Part shown: piece after piece, positions 1 to 11,841 of the stretch | How positions within the stretch are numbered: the stretch's first letter is position 1 | Layout: each line of letters starts with the position of its first letter | Origin: Sarcophilus harrisii | Lineage: Eukaryota; Chordata; Mammalia; Dasyuromorphia; Dasyuridae | Direction: 5' to 3' | Length of the DNA stretch: 64,000 bases | Assembly: GCF_902635505.1 (NCBI RefSeq) | Contig: NC_045431.1 | Location: 75,901,501-75,965,500, forward strand | Notes under the pieces: model-generated | Databases searched by the model: none | Seen by the model: only the letters and a program-made list of their open reading frames with translations | Told to the model about the DNA's origin: nothing | Position numbers and translations under genes: made by a program

Positions 1-175
1 TCCTCCTTTTCTCCCTCAATTATCTTGTAATACACTATATAATTATATAATGACATGTAACATTAAATATATTATACTGATTGATCAATGAAGGGAGACT
101 TAAAATGTGTGAGGAAAGAGGCAGAAAGCTGGGGCAACATAGTTGAGGTGAACACTAGGGCTTTCTAATACCTAC

Positions 176-425
176 TTGGGAGCAGCTAGGTGGCACAGTG
201 GATGGAGCACTGGGCTTAGAATCAGAAAGACTCATCTTCATGGGTTGAAATCTGGCCTCAGATACGTATTAGTTGTGTGACTCTGGGCAAATCACTTAAC
301 CTTGTTCAACTCAGTTTCTCATCTGGAAAATGAGTATGAAATGGCAAGAAAACCCCAAATGTGGTGATGAAGAGGCAGACGTGGCTAAACAATGGGTCAA
401 TTTCCATCAGCATTTGTATACTCTG
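176..425 (+). mobile_element. tRNA-derived SINE with RTE-type tail (marsupial type)
   Basis: The head 'agcagctaggtggcacagtg' resembles a tRNA-derived SINE promoter and is followed by the CORE-like 'gtgtgactctgggcaaatca'. The tail 'ggcaagaaaaccccaaatg' is of the kind shared with RTE LINEs. This is the marsupial SINE class (WSINE/MAR1-like; exact subfamily not determined). It has diverged from its relatives at 52789 and 37302. Confidence 0.8.
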
Positions 426-672
426 GTCTGACTAGCCCATCTATCTCTAAGTGCCATAGTGGCATTTAGGAGACAGAGTAGGATGGTAAAAAGGGTTCTC
501 AGAAAGCTGCTGTGGCAGCTTGGGTTTTCCCCTCCCATTCTTCTTGGTATTGTGGCTGTACTTCTCCTGAAAGAAGTGGGAACTCCTGTGGCATGTCTCT
601 GTAATTTATACTCAGGACTGGTGTTTATTCAGGAGCCAGGAAAGATGACATCCTTTTGCTCTTAATTCAGGG

Positions 673-714
<42 letters not shown>

Positions 715-1854
715 TTTTGCTGACTGAACAAAATAAAATCAATTTAAACACGTGAGAACAAAAGATCTCAGTGGTGGTATTTTCTAGAAATTCAGCCCGA
801 GCCATGTATTTACTGAACTTAACATATCATTAATGGAAAAAGTTACCTAATGGTAGCCAATTGCAAGGTTTTTGTGATCTTGAGCAGACAAACCTTCTAC
901 ATGAACAATGTTGTCACTTTTTCACTTCTCTTCTGGCTCCTCTCCTAACTTTCCAGACTTCTCCATCCTCTAGTAGCCTTCTCACCTTGGAAGATACCTC
1001 CAATTTTCATAGCCTCTTTCTTAGATTGGTGGCTTCCTCTTCAGCATCTTCATTTAAAGAAATTTCTGAACTAGCCATGTTTATGCCTTCCATCCAGATT
1101 TTTAGGACTTCACTTTTCCTAGATTGGTCGCCTCTCCAACTCTCTTCCCCTCCCCTTTCTAGTTTTTTTGTTTGTTTGTTTGTACAGTGAATTTTATAAA
1201 GTCATAAAACACTTGAATGTATTCTAACTCAATTGATATTATTAGGGGACAATTCAAGCATAACATTAATTTTGATTTGGTCATGCAGAATTTCATCCAT
1301 GAGAAATGGCAAGAATATAGAAAGTTGCAGAAAAGAGGACAAGAGGGAAATAAGCCATACCCATTCACATCTGGGGTCATCAGATCTCCTTTAGATTTCA
1401 CATAATCTTCCTCCTAGTACTTCACAATAAGTCACAAGCAAAGATCAAATTTCCAAAAGCAAATTTCAGATTTTCTTCAAGATTTAGAAATATCTATTTT
1501 ATTGTTTTCTAGTACAATGGGTGCTATGGGCCAATAGGACTAGTCTAAACCTATGCACTGACTTTCTATCCCTACCTTTTCTCATGGTTCAGCTCTAGAT
1601 TTTTCCCAGAGCAGTGATCCACCTAGGCTGACCTCTCACCTGTAGTTATTTGTCAACTTTGCTGGCTTGGACCCTGTGGAAACCAAAATGCTGTCATTAC
1701 TAATTATAGTTTTTACGTATTTCTTAATCATTTGACATGTAACTGTGTTATTATTTTATTAGGTTCCTAGCTTCTTTTTCTCCATAAGTCCTATGGTTTT
1801 TATTGTATAATTTTGTAGTCTGCTGATTTTTAGTAAAGAAGAGAAATACCATTT
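426..1854. other. Intergenic stretch, no gene seen
   Basis: AT-rich sequence upstream of RPS3A. Apart from the (TG)n run at 674-712 I see no repeat family I can name and no coding region. The short open frames here have no recognisable protein similarity. Confidence 0.5.
674..712. repeat. (TG)n microsatellite
   Basis: An uninterrupted TG dinucleotide run of about 19 units, likely length-polymorphic. Confidence 0.97.
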
Positions 1855-2095
1855 ATTAAGTGTCTACTATGTGCCTAGCATGGTGCTAAGCACTTTACAA
1901 ATATTATCTCATTTGATCCTCAAAAAACTCTGTAAGTTAAGTAAGTGATATTATTCCCATTTTATAGTTGAGAAGACAGGTTAAATGACTTGCTCAGGAT
2001 CACATAGCTAGAGTCTGAGGCTAGATTTAAGATCCTATCTTCCTGACTCCAGGTCAAGTATTCTATCTACTATGCAACCATGCTGCCTTTTAGAA
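1855..2095 (-). mobile_element. MIR/THER-type CORE-SINE
   Basis: In plus orientation it begins 'ttattaagtgtctactatgt' and continues through 'ttatctcatttgatcctca' and 'gctcaggatcacatagctag' to 'ctatgcaaccatgctgcct'. This is the reverse complement of a near full-length MIR-family element. Confidence 0.85.
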
Positions 2096-2099
2096 GAAC

Positions 2100-2290
2100 A
2101 TATGTCCTATTAGCAGCCTTAGACTCTAACTATGTAACTCTGGGCAAGTCATTTCCCTCTTTTTGCCTCAATTTCCTTATTTGGAAAATGAACTGGAGAA
2201 GGAAGGGACAAACCTCTCCAGTATCTTTGCCAAGAAAATCCCAATTGAGGTCGTGAAGAGTTGGAAAACAATGGAACAATGAAAATATCC
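2100..2290 (+). mobile_element. RTE-tailed tRNA-SINE, 5' truncated
   Basis: It contains 'aactctgggcaagtcatttc', 'ctccagtatctttgccaaga' and 'ggtcgtgaagagttgg', the central and tail parts of the SINE at 176 and 52789. Confidence 0.75.
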
Positions 2291-2869
2291 TGCTATACCA
2301 GCCTATTTACATTCTCAGTTTTTAGGACAGTGCTTATATGCATTAAGTTCTTAATAAATGGTTTATCTTTGAATCTATCTAGTTGATAGTAAGCATTTAC
2401 TAAGTGCCTACTATGTGCTAGTAATTATTTACTACTGTAGACCAAAAATATGGGAACAGCATTTTGCCAATGGTTTGAAAAAGGCTTAGCTGAAATGTAC
2501 ATCCCAGATTCTGTGATTCCTCATAGCTCAAAAAGACTCAAATTCCCTAGTTGGTAGGACCTGGGCCAAACACACAGCTTTTTGGATTAAGTCCTAAAAT
2601 GATACTCTGTGCTTTAAAATTGAGGAATAACATTTGAAAGTAGAGCTATGAGGCCAAATTCACCACTGATGCCCAGATACAGGAAGATAGTTCAGGAATA
2701 TTAAGGACAAGGGATAGGGTAAAAGCTTTTTTGGATTGAGGGTGCTCTAAGTAAAATGCCAATATCCTTCTAGGGATTAAAGGAAGCTGTAAGCCATTCA
2801 TACCTGAGTGAATCTATTTGTGAAAATGCTTTTCTAACCCCCAGCAAATCTTTACATTAAGGAAATGCC

Positions 2870-3243
2870 AGTTTAGTAGTGTTTGCATGCAAGAGAATAG
2901 ACTTTTTAAATGTCTTTTTATCCCAAGGAAATCACAAAAAAGGGGAAAGGATCCATATGTACAAAAATATTTATAGCAATTTTTTTTGTGATGGCCAAAG
3001 AATTGCAAATTGAAAGAATGCCCATTAATTGGGATGGCTGAACAAATTGTAGTATATGAATGTAATGGAATACTATTATGCTATGAGAAATGATAAATGG
3101 GCAGATTTCAGAAAAGCCTAGACTAGCATGAACTAATCCTGAGTGAAGTGAGCAGAATTAGGAGAATACTGTACACAGTAACAGGAACACTGTTCAGTCA
3201 TCAACTTTAACAGACTCAGATTTTCTCAGCAATACAATGTTCT
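2870..3243 (+). mobile_element. Old LINE-1 ORF2 3' fragment, left part
   Basis: The sequence reads as a decayed end of L1 ORF2: 'gtgatggccaaagaattgca', then 'aatggaatactattatgcta' (the MEYY segment), then 'gagtgaagtgagcagaatta'. It is split by a younger L1 at 3244-3713 and resumes at 3729. Confidence 0.8.
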
Positions 3244-3713
3244 TTTCTTTTCTTTTTTTTTTTTTTTTAATAACTTTTTATTGCCAGAACCCATGCCAGG
3301 GTAATTTTTTACATTATCCCTTGCACTCACTTCTGTTCCGATTTTTCTCCTCCCTCCTTCCACTCCCTCCTCCAGATGGCAAGCAGTCCTATACATGATA
3401 AATAGGTTACAGTATATCCTAGATACAATATATGTGTGCAGAACCAAACAGTTCTCTTGTTGCACAGGGAGAATTGGATTCAGAAGGTAGAAATAACCCG
3501 GGAAGAAAAACTAAAATGCAAACAGTTTACATTCATTTCCCAGTGTTCTTTCTTTGGGTGTAGCTGCTTCTGTCCATCCTTGATTAATTGAAACTGAGTT
3601 AGGTCTCTTTGTCGAAGAAATCCACTTCCATCAGAATACATCCTCATACAGTATTGTTGTTGAGGTATAGAATGATCTCCTGGTTCTGCTCATTTCACTT
3701 AGCATCAGTTCAT
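3244..3713 (-). mobile_element. 5'-truncated LINE-1 3' end inserted in an older L1
   Basis: Reversed L1 3' UTR with its poly(A) as a T-run at about 3244-3269, followed by 'taactttttattgccagaac' and 'ccagatggcaagcagtccta'. A perfect 15-bp target-site duplication, GCAATACAATGTTCT, flanks it at 3229-3243 and 3714-3728. The same 3' UTR family occurs at 11340-11760 and 5065-5412. Confidence 0.93.
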
Positions 3714-3728
3714 GCAATACAATGTTCT

Positions 3729-3990
3729 AAGACAATTCCAAAATGCCCAGAGAAAGTACTATGGAGTCTGAATGCAGATTGAAGCATTCTTTTTTCACTT
3801 TTTTTCCTTTCTTGTACTTTTTCCATGTTGTTTTGACTAATGCAGAAATGCTTAATGTGATTGTACATGTATAACAGATTGCTTGTCATCTTGGAGGGGA
3901 AAGGAGGGAGAAAAAAATTGGAATTCAAAATCTCAGAGAGATGAATGCTGAAAGCCATCTTTACATATAATTGGAAAAAAATAAAATAAT
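3729..3990 (+). mobile_element. Old LINE-1 3' UTR, right part of the interrupted copy
   Basis: This is the continuation of the L1 at 2870-3243 beyond the nested insertion. It includes 'cagattgcttgtcatcttgg' and the A-rich end 'ggaaaaaaataaaata'. Confidence 0.7.
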
Positions 3991-4054
3991 ATTTATAAAG
4001 TAGGAGAAAATAACATTCTGGTTGACTTATTTGTTTCAAATTTTTTCCTGATTC

Positions 4055-4650
4055 AATCCATCCTCCACTCAACGATCAGAGTAATCTTCCTAAAATTCAT
4101 ATCAGACTGTGTTACTCCTCAAGTCAATAAAGTCCAGTGGTTCCCAATTGCTTCAAGGATGAAATGTAAAATCTTCTGTTTGACCTTTAAAGCCCATCAA
4201 AACCTGGTCCCTTCCTAGCTTTCTAGTCTTCTTATAGCTTACTTTGTTCCATTTATCCTATGATCTATTCTATCCTCCTTGCCATTTTGCAGAAGACACT
4301 TCTGACTGCATTTTCACTGGCTGTCCCTCATGTCCATAATGTAACCCTCTTTACTGCCATCTTCTGGCTTCCTTCAAGTCTCAATTAAAATCCTCACTTT
4401 TTTTCCAGGAAGCCTCTTCCAGCCTTCCCTTCCCTTCCCCCCTCCCCCATCTTTTTTTCTCAAGATTACCTCTAGTTTAGCCTGTGTATAACTTGCTCAG
4501 TTTTTTGTTTTCTGTCCTTTCCATGATCTCATAAGACTATGAGCTCCTTGGAAGAAGAGACCTTTTTTTTCCCCCTATTTCTTTCTATCTCAAGTACTTG
4601 GTATAATGCCTGATATATAATAAGTCTGAAAAAATGCTTGTTGACTTGAC
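4055..4650 (+). mobile_element. L2 LINE 3' end
   Basis: Typical L2 3' region: 'tgttactcctcaagtcaata', 'gacctttaaagcccatcaaa', 'ttttcactggctgtccctca', 'agactatgagctccttggaa' and finally 'aaaaatgcttgttgactt'. Long and fairly complete. Confidence 0.8.
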
Positions 4651-5064
4651 CAAAAAATTTGTCCTTACAGTTTATCTGTAATTTACATCTATTAGTACTG
4701 GTTATATCATTTTGTGGCCACAAAAAATGGAACAATTATACTTATGGAAAAATTTTTTTCTCACAATGAATTTATGTTCTAAGGAACTGCAGCTTCAAGG
4801 GAAAAGAAACCTGGTACCATCTGGGGAAAACTGTTATAATTTTATCCAATATTTTGAAGTATCTTTTTTTTTTAGATTTTTTTTTAAAATTTGAGCTGCA
4901 TTGATTTTGTTTAGGCCAACTTTTAAAATTTTAAATTTTGTATGGGCAAAATTGTCTAATTATTGAATCTATTTCTTGTTTGCTTAAGAATGCTCAGCTT
5001 ATCCCAAACTAAGGAAATGTATCCAATTCTATATTCCCTTATTTTTTTTTAAATGATGTATCCA

Positions 5065-5412
5065 ATATTCCAATGGAAATGGATATTTTTGACAATGAGA
5101 AGATCCAATTCAGTTCCAATTGATCAATGATGGACAGAATCAGCTACACCCAGAGAAAGAACCCTGGGAAATGAATGTGGACTATTTGCATTTTTGTTTT
5201 TCTTCCCAGTTTATTTTTGCCTTCTGAATCCAATTTTTCTTGTGCAACAAGAAAACTTTAACATCTTTAACATGTATGAGACTGGCTGCCATCTAGGGGA
5301 GAGGGGAGAGGGAGGAAAGGGAAAAGTTGGAACAGAAGTGAGTGTAAGAGACAATGTTGAAAAATTACCCATGCATATGTTCTGTCAATAAAAAGCTATA
5401 AATAAATAAATA
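5065..5412 (+). mobile_element. 5'-truncated LINE-1 3' end
   Basis: L1 3' UTR ('caattgatcaatgatggaca', 'tgccatctaggggagagg', 'ttctgtcaataaaaagctat') ending in (AAAT)n. It is flanked by a 14-bp target-site duplication AAATGATGTATCCA at 5051-5064 and 5413-5426, so both ends are defined. Confidence 0.92.
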
Positions 5413-5582
5413 AAATGATGTATCCATTTATATTTGTTACATACCCATTGGGAATTTACTGTAGTATATGGTGTAAATTGCCACTAAAGCCTCATTTTCT
5501 GCCAGGATAATTTAATTTTCCCACCAGTCTTATCAAATAAGGAATCCTTCTAAAAGCAAAATGTGCTCTTAGGCTTAGACAC

Positions 5583-5645
5583 ACACAAAATGTATATATA
5601 ATATATGTATGATAATATAATATATATTCTGATATATAATCTAGT
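5583..5645. repeat. AT-rich (TATA)n-like simple repeat
   Basis: Alternating purine-pyrimidine run 'gtatatataatatatgtatg' and similar, after a short CA stretch. Confidence 0.7.
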
Positions 5646-5914
5646 ACACAGATTTACCTTCCAATTTTTAAAATGGCACCAAAAATCTGACAATTATTCC
5701 AATGTGTATTTTAAGATTCGTAGTACTATTCTTCTTCATTCCTATTACTATTTTTTACCTTGGAATGTTGGACCTTTTATTTCTCCAAATGAGTATATAT
5801 TTATTTATTTTAACTCTTCTATTAGACCTCATATTTCATGTCCCATGTATATTTAGATTTCCCACAATTTTGCTTAGTTTGTTAAATTAATTATTATAGG
5901 ACTAGATATCTAGA

Positions 5915-6065
5915 GATTGAAAGATCTTAGAGATCTTTTCCTCACATTAGAGATGAGGAAAATGAGAGAAGAAAAGATTTGCTCAGCCATGCAAATAACA
6001 GAACTAGAATTTGAACTTGGATCTTTTGACTCTAAATCCAATCTTTTCTCTATATTGCATTGCCA
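5915..6065 (-). mobile_element. MIR-like SINE fragment
   Basis: It contains 'gatgaggaaaatgagagaag', 'tgctcagccatgcaaata' and 'gaatttgaacttggatctt', the order seen in reversed MIR-family elements. Strongly diverged. Confidence 0.55.
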
Positions 6066-6889
6066 GCATATCAAAAGGCAGGGTTCTGAAAACCACAGCA
6101 GGTTGTTCTATGAAGACATTGATATGTTACGACTTCAGTCAAAAAAGCCAACAAAATCCTGGATGTTATTAGGAAGAAAAATAGAAACAAAATAGAACTA
6201 GAAACTCTGTTTTGTCCTTCTAAAAGCCATATGTATTTGTACCGATATCTTTTGTACAAAGATAGTCAATAGCCCTTAAAAAAAAAAGGCCAGGGTTGGA
6301 TAAAGTCCAGATCTGCCAACATTCAAGTACAGAATAAAAGCTTCTACCTGGAAAATAAAACTCAGCCCTGCTTATACACTTAGCATGATTAGAGATCTAA
6401 ACCACTTCTCATTTTATTAGTGGCTGGGAAGGGAATCAGGAAGAGCTTGAGATAAGAATAGCAAACAATAGGTTTTTATCTCACCACAGAGAGAAAGAAC
6501 TTAATCTGTGCTATATTTTAAAGTTATCAAATAAACTGGGACTTTTGATGAAAAACTACTTGGAGACTTGGTTTACTTAAAAAGCACACACTTAGAGAAG
6601 GCAGACAAGGGCTCTTAAGGTCTCATACAAATAACAGCAGTTCAACAAATACTTGCTGAATAAATGCACCAGTATTAAATGTGTATAGGAAAATTTTTTA
6701 CAAAGGTTCCATATAACAAAGCTGTGGTGAATGGCCATCAGTGTTCACTTAGTTAAAATGAATTCTATTCAACAAATGATTCTGTAGTACTTGTACTTTC
6801 TTTTCAACAACAAAGACAAAAGAGTATTGCATATTGTACTATAGGCTTAGAAGAAGTGAGCTGAGCTTTCCTGTTGTGATTGACTTAAA

Positions 6890-7020
6890 AGTTGTCATTT
6901 AATCTTCATAATAAGCCTGTGAGATAAGTGCTGTTTTCCCCCCACTTTACAGGTGAGAAAACTAAGGCTGAGTAAGGGTAAATGCCCAGGGTCACACAAC
7001 TAGTAAGGATGTAAGGACTA
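6890..7020 (-). mobile_element. MIR CORE-SINE fragment
   Basis: It contains 'catttaatcttcataataag', 'ccccactttacaggtgagaa' and 'gggtcacacaactagtaag', in the order of a reversed MIR. Confidence 0.75.
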
Positions 7021-7684
7021 TTATGTGGGAGGCCTTTACAAGTTGCTGTTGATGATATGGAAATGATTAAGACATGGTTCTTTCCCTCTAGCTTACAGTA
7101 TACAGTAAGAAGGCAATACTTATACATAAATGCTTATAATACAACATGGAAAAAATTACGTGCTGTTAGAAAAGCATAGAGTACATTATTTAAAGTAGTC
7201 CAAGTCTGAAATATTAATATACCTTTCTTAAAGTTCTCTTTGTTTCATACGATTGCTTCTCTTCTATGGTCAGAGATCTTTGTTTAGATCCTTTGGATCC
7301 TAAATCAGTCTTTAGGCTCAGGTTAGATTTTTTCAGTTCATTAGATTTCTGGAATGGGGGCTCTTTACCTTTGGGTACTAGGAACATTACGTTTTGTAAA
7401 TGGACTCTGCCCACAAAAATTTCTTAGCTGTTTGTTTATTCTGAGCACTCAGATGACCTGCCTAAACTGCATCTAAAACATCCTTAATCTGAACACTTTA
7501 GATTCTGCACAATCCTCATTTCTTCTCTTTCCCTCAAAAAACTTCCTATTTCTTCACAATTCTGCAACTCAGTAGATTAAAAGATGCATAAAGTTTCTAA
7601 CTAGCTAGTTTAAAACAAAAGGACATTTAATGTAAATAAATATGTTATTATTATGAACTATTAGAAATTTATAGTTGAACACAG

Positions 7685-7850
7685 TCTAATTCTCAGCTCT
7701 GCAATTAACTAGTTGTGCAACTTTGGACAAATCGGTTGAATTTTTTGAGTTTTAGTATCTACATCACTAAAATGAAAAGACTAAATCAGATAATCTCTAA
7801 GAGGTTGTAGCTCAAAAAAAACAAACAAACAAACAAACAAAAAAAACCCC
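7685..7850 (+). mobile_element. MIR fragment followed by (CAAA)n
   Basis: 'tagttgtgcaactttggaca' and 'taaaatgaaaagactaaatc' follow the MIR order on the plus strand. An A-rich (CAAA)n tract fills about 7815-7850. Confidence 0.6.
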
Positions 7851-9349
7851 AGAGTTTGATTTGAATATGTAGAAATAAAGAAACCAAAGAACAGGAGCTT
7901 TTCAATATAAAAATAACAGGCTTCTGGGTTAGGAGAGGGATCCTAGCATTTCCTCACCTTGTCCCTGTGAAGCCCTTTCTAAAATGAACTTGGTTGGTAT
8001 GAATCTATCATTTAGCTTATGCTCGTTATACTACTATTGCCAGTACCAGCCTAATTTGTCAACTTCCTTGTTTGGCCCAACTCCAAAACCAGTCCTGCTT
8101 TCTGCTTAGTCACACTAACCCCAGGAGTCTGAGGTAGACAACATGCATGGATTGGCAGGCACACCTTCAGGAGTTTTAACAGCAAGATATAAGGAACAGA
8201 AGAAGCTGTTCTAAGGCAACAGAAGAGACTGAATGGCTAAGTAGGAAAAAGTAATAAAAACAGTTTCTGACATTGGTATAGTCCTTCATCCTTTTCAAAG
8301 TAATTTCATATCAAATTTGCTATATACATTATTTGTCTTGAATCTCAAACTACAATATTATCTTGGAGGATCATGAAATTTTCCATCCTTTTAATGTATG
8401 GAGGGCTTAAGGGCAGAATTCTGCAGAAGCTGGGGTTTAAAGGTGATCTAGGATAGTAGAATATATTACAGTAATTTAATCTTGAAGAACTCTGAACACT
8501 CACATTGCTCTATTACCTCTCTCACTTTATAAATGTGAAGTTAAAAGACAGAGGCTAAGTACTCAAAGAGAAAATCACAAAGCTAGGTAGATTGTGTTTG
8601 TAGGGTTTTTTTTTTTTTTTTTGTATTCAAGAATCTTAAATTCATTTGCTTTCTTACTTCTTACTACTATTTGCTTGCCCTATAAGTCAAAATCCATGAA
8701 TATACACTTCAAATTGATATTTCAAAATGTATTATTTTCTCAAAATTGTAAATTTTATGTAAGAAAATCTGATGCTAATAAAGAGACAATCTACTGGTAA
8801 ACATCTAAACTTAGACAAAACTTGATAACAACCCTGTATAATTAGAAAACTGATACTTGTATTATTTTAAAATAAGCAATAATAAAACAGGTATTGAAAT
8901 GGAAAAAAACTACCTGAGCAAACACAGATCTAAATCTAAACCTCATAAGGAAACTTTTAGTACAAAACAAAGGCAGGATGGGAATAATGGTCCTTGACAA
9001 ATCCCTTAGGTGCCTGAGTATCTTAATGAGTAAACTAGATGCACCTGGCCTCATTAAATGTTCCCCTGTGGCTCTTTCACTCATGGGGAAAAAGAGGAAT
9101 TAGACAAAGAACGTGGCAGTCTTTGCTAATATCAGGGTTATGATATTCTAAGTTTGAAACATTATCCTTTTAGGATGATAAATTATTTTAAGAGTTAGGA
9201 TGATGATGAATGAAAATGCTGATGAAAGAAGGCATGTAATTTTGAAGCAACAAACTGATTTTTTCTCAGGCTTTGGAATGTACCGTTTCTGAACCATTAG
9301 TCTGCTACTGCTTCATCTCTATTCCTCAACTTATCTGTTTACATCTCCC
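7851..9349. other. Intergenic stretch, no gene seen
   Basis: Ordinary AT-rich sequence with a T-run near 8606-8622. I see no recognisable repeat, RNA gene or coding region. Confidence 0.45.
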
Positions 9350-9440
9350 TGAGATACTTCACTTTGATTTTTGTATTCCTACTATCTAGCATAGTGCCCT
9401 TAGTAAGCACTTAATAAGTCCTTGTTGAATTAGATTGCAT
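9350..9440 (+). mobile_element. L2 LINE 3' terminus
   Basis: 'tgtattcctactatctagca' and 'agtaagcacttaataagtcc' followed by 'ttgttgaatt' is the typical L2 3' end. Confidence 0.65.
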
Positions 9441-9599
9441 TGGATAAAGTGTACAAGGGACTTGGTCTGCCAAAGTTGGTTAATTTTTTAAATTGGTGAA
9501 ATTTCTTACTATGAACAGTCACTTAAACAAATAGGTAATAGTATTATATAAAATGGTAAATTATGTTTATTTATTATGGTTAAAGAGACCATGGTACCA

Positions 9600-9825
9600 C
9601 ACAGTAGCTAACTGAGTTCTTGTCCTACTTTTTTCACCTACCAGAGATGTGATATTGTCTAAGTCATTTAAGATTTAAACTTTTTGGACCTAATTTCCTT
9701 ATCTATAAAATGAGGGACTTGAATGATCTCTGAGGTTCCTTCCAGAGCTAGACTCTAGAATCTTATCTATGAATAGATGATCTCCAAGGTTCTTTCCAGT
9801 TCTAATGTTCTATGATTCTACTTAG
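9600..9825 (+). mobile_element. MIR/THER2-type SINE
   Basis: 'ccttatctataaaatgaggg', then 'gatctctgaggttccttcca' and 'tctatgattcta' are the 3' half of a MIR-related CORE-SINE. The terminal part seems present twice. Confidence 0.6.
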
Positions 9826-10059
9826 GTAGATTAAGAAGTAAATTAAGAAGGTTTTATGCTTTAATAAATTTACAAGGAATATATAATACAGTTGTTCCCT
9901 CATTAAACAAGCAAACATCACAAAAGAATATAACATCTTACATTGGGATAACATTTTAATTTTACATTTTAAATGTGTTACCTGCACATGTCATTTGCTT
10001 TTCACAATAGCTCTGTGAGGTAAACAGAACAAGAATTATTATTGAAGAGAAAAAAGGTC

Positions 10060-10190
10060 TAGGCAGTGAAAAGAACAAGGGTCAGAAGACCTGGGTCGAA
10101 TTCCTGTCTCAAGTCACTTATTGACTAAGAATGAATAAGTTCCTACCTCTCTAGCCTCTGTTTTCACTTCTGAGTAATAAAGTGGCAGAA
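10060..10190 (+). mobile_element. MIR-like SINE fragment
   Basis: 'agaagacctgggtcgaattc', 'caagtcacttattgactaag' and 'cctctgttttcacttctgag' follow the MIR order. Confidence 0.5.
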
Positions 10191-10913
10191 ACCAGGAATG
10201 CTCAATCTGAATTCCAGCATTCTTATCAATATAATTTTGCTGTTTCTTCATGTACTCTAACTTAATATCAGTAGATTTACTTGCATACCTGAAAAGTCAA
10301 ATCAACATTTTGTCAGAAGGATAAAGATAAAACAATATCATGTGAATTAAAATAGATCCAGCCAGACAAAATTAAAAAAAACTACTGTTGCTGAAAAGTG
10401 GAAAATGAATCAAGGAAGAGACAGCAGGGACTAACTGTCTTGTCCTACAGAAAATAAAGCAATTACTAAAAGAACAAAAAAGGCCAGAAACCATTTGGCT
10501 ATCAGACACTTGTTCCTCTCTTGCCATTTAAAAAAGGTGAGTGAGTATGGTAGATTATGAAGAGTATTGCTTTATAAAACAGGGAGAAGCATGAAGAGAA
10601 TAATCAGTTTGTAGAAAGATTAACATGATTAACATTAACAATTAAGTCAGATCAGCCTATAAGTACTTGAAGATTAAACTGGAAAACAACATACACATGA
10701 AAACTATGATATTATATTATTATATGGGCTAGATACCTTAGTTGATTACCATATAAGACTAATGAAGGCGATTTCCCTAAAGATTTGATAACATTTCTTT
10801 ATTGCAAACTGTAATTTATTTCAGAATTTATTTCAGAAATGTCTGTTATCCTTACTATCAAGAAAATGTGGTTGACAATTCAATTCGGCATTACTGCTAG
10901 AAAAATAACTGCT

Positions 10914-11826
10914 GGGAAAGATAACCCGGAATGTTGGAGGGGATGTGGGAAAACAGGGACACTGATACATTGTTGGTGGAATTGTGAATACATCCAGCCA
11001 TTCTGGAGAGCAATTTGGAACTATGCCCAAAAAGTTATCAAACTGTGCATACCCTTTGATCCAGCAGTGTTTCTCCTGGGCTTATATCCCAAAGAGATCA
11101 TAAAGAAAGGAAAGGGCCCTGTATGTGCCAAAATATTTGTGGCAGCCCTGTCTGTAGTGACTAGAAACTGGAAACTGAGTGGATGCTCAATTGGAGAATG
11201 GCTGAATAAATTGTGGTTTATGAATGTTATGGAATATTATTGTTCTGTAAGAAATGACCAGCAGGATGAATACAGAAAGGCCTGGAGAGACTTACATGAA
11301 CTGATGCTGAGTGAAATGAGCAGGACCAGGTGATCATTATATACATCAACAATGATACTGTATGAGGATGTATTCTGATGGAAGTGGATTTATTTGACAA
11401 AGAGACCTAATTCAGTTTCAATTGATCAATGATGGACAGAAGCAGCTACACCCAGAGAAAGAACACTGGGAAATGAATGTAAACTGTTTGCATTTTTGTT
11501 CTTTCCGGGTTATTTTCACCTTCTGAATCCAATGCAATCCGTGCAACAAGATAACTGTTCGGTTCTGCACACATATATTGTATCTAGGATATACTGTGAC
11601 ATATTTAACATGTATAGGACTGCTTGCCATCTGGGGGAGGGGAGATGAAGGGAGGGAGGGGAAAAATCAGAACAGAAGTGAGTGCAAGGGATAATGTTGT
11701 AAAAATTACCCAGGCATGGGTTCTGTCAATAAAAAGTTATTAAAAAGAAAAGAAAAAAAAATAAAAGAAATAAAAGAAAAATAAGAAAAAAAAAGAAAAG
11801 AAAAATAAATAAAATTTAAAAAAAAA
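10914..11826 (+). mobile_element. 5'-truncated LINE-1, end of ORF2 plus 3' UTR
   Basis: The part up to 11333 encodes an uninterrupted L1 ORF2 C-terminus, with ECWRGCGKTGTLIHCWWNCE at the start and NVMEYYCSVRNDQQDEYRKA later, ending at a TGA. The 3' UTR follows with 'ttctgtcaataaaaagttat' and an A-rich tail at about 11740-11826. A perfect 15-bp target-site duplication AGAAAAATAACTGCT lies at 10899-10913 and 11827-11841. The open frame and intact duplication suggest a comparatively recent insertion. It is far too short to be active. Confidence 0.95.
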
Positions 11827-11841
11827 AGAAAAATAACTGCT

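Noticed and set aside
10839-11333. Possible host gene encoding 164 residues
   Set aside because: From 10914 the product is the LINE-1 ORF2 C-terminus, bounded by a target-site duplication; the first 25 codons are chance sequence.
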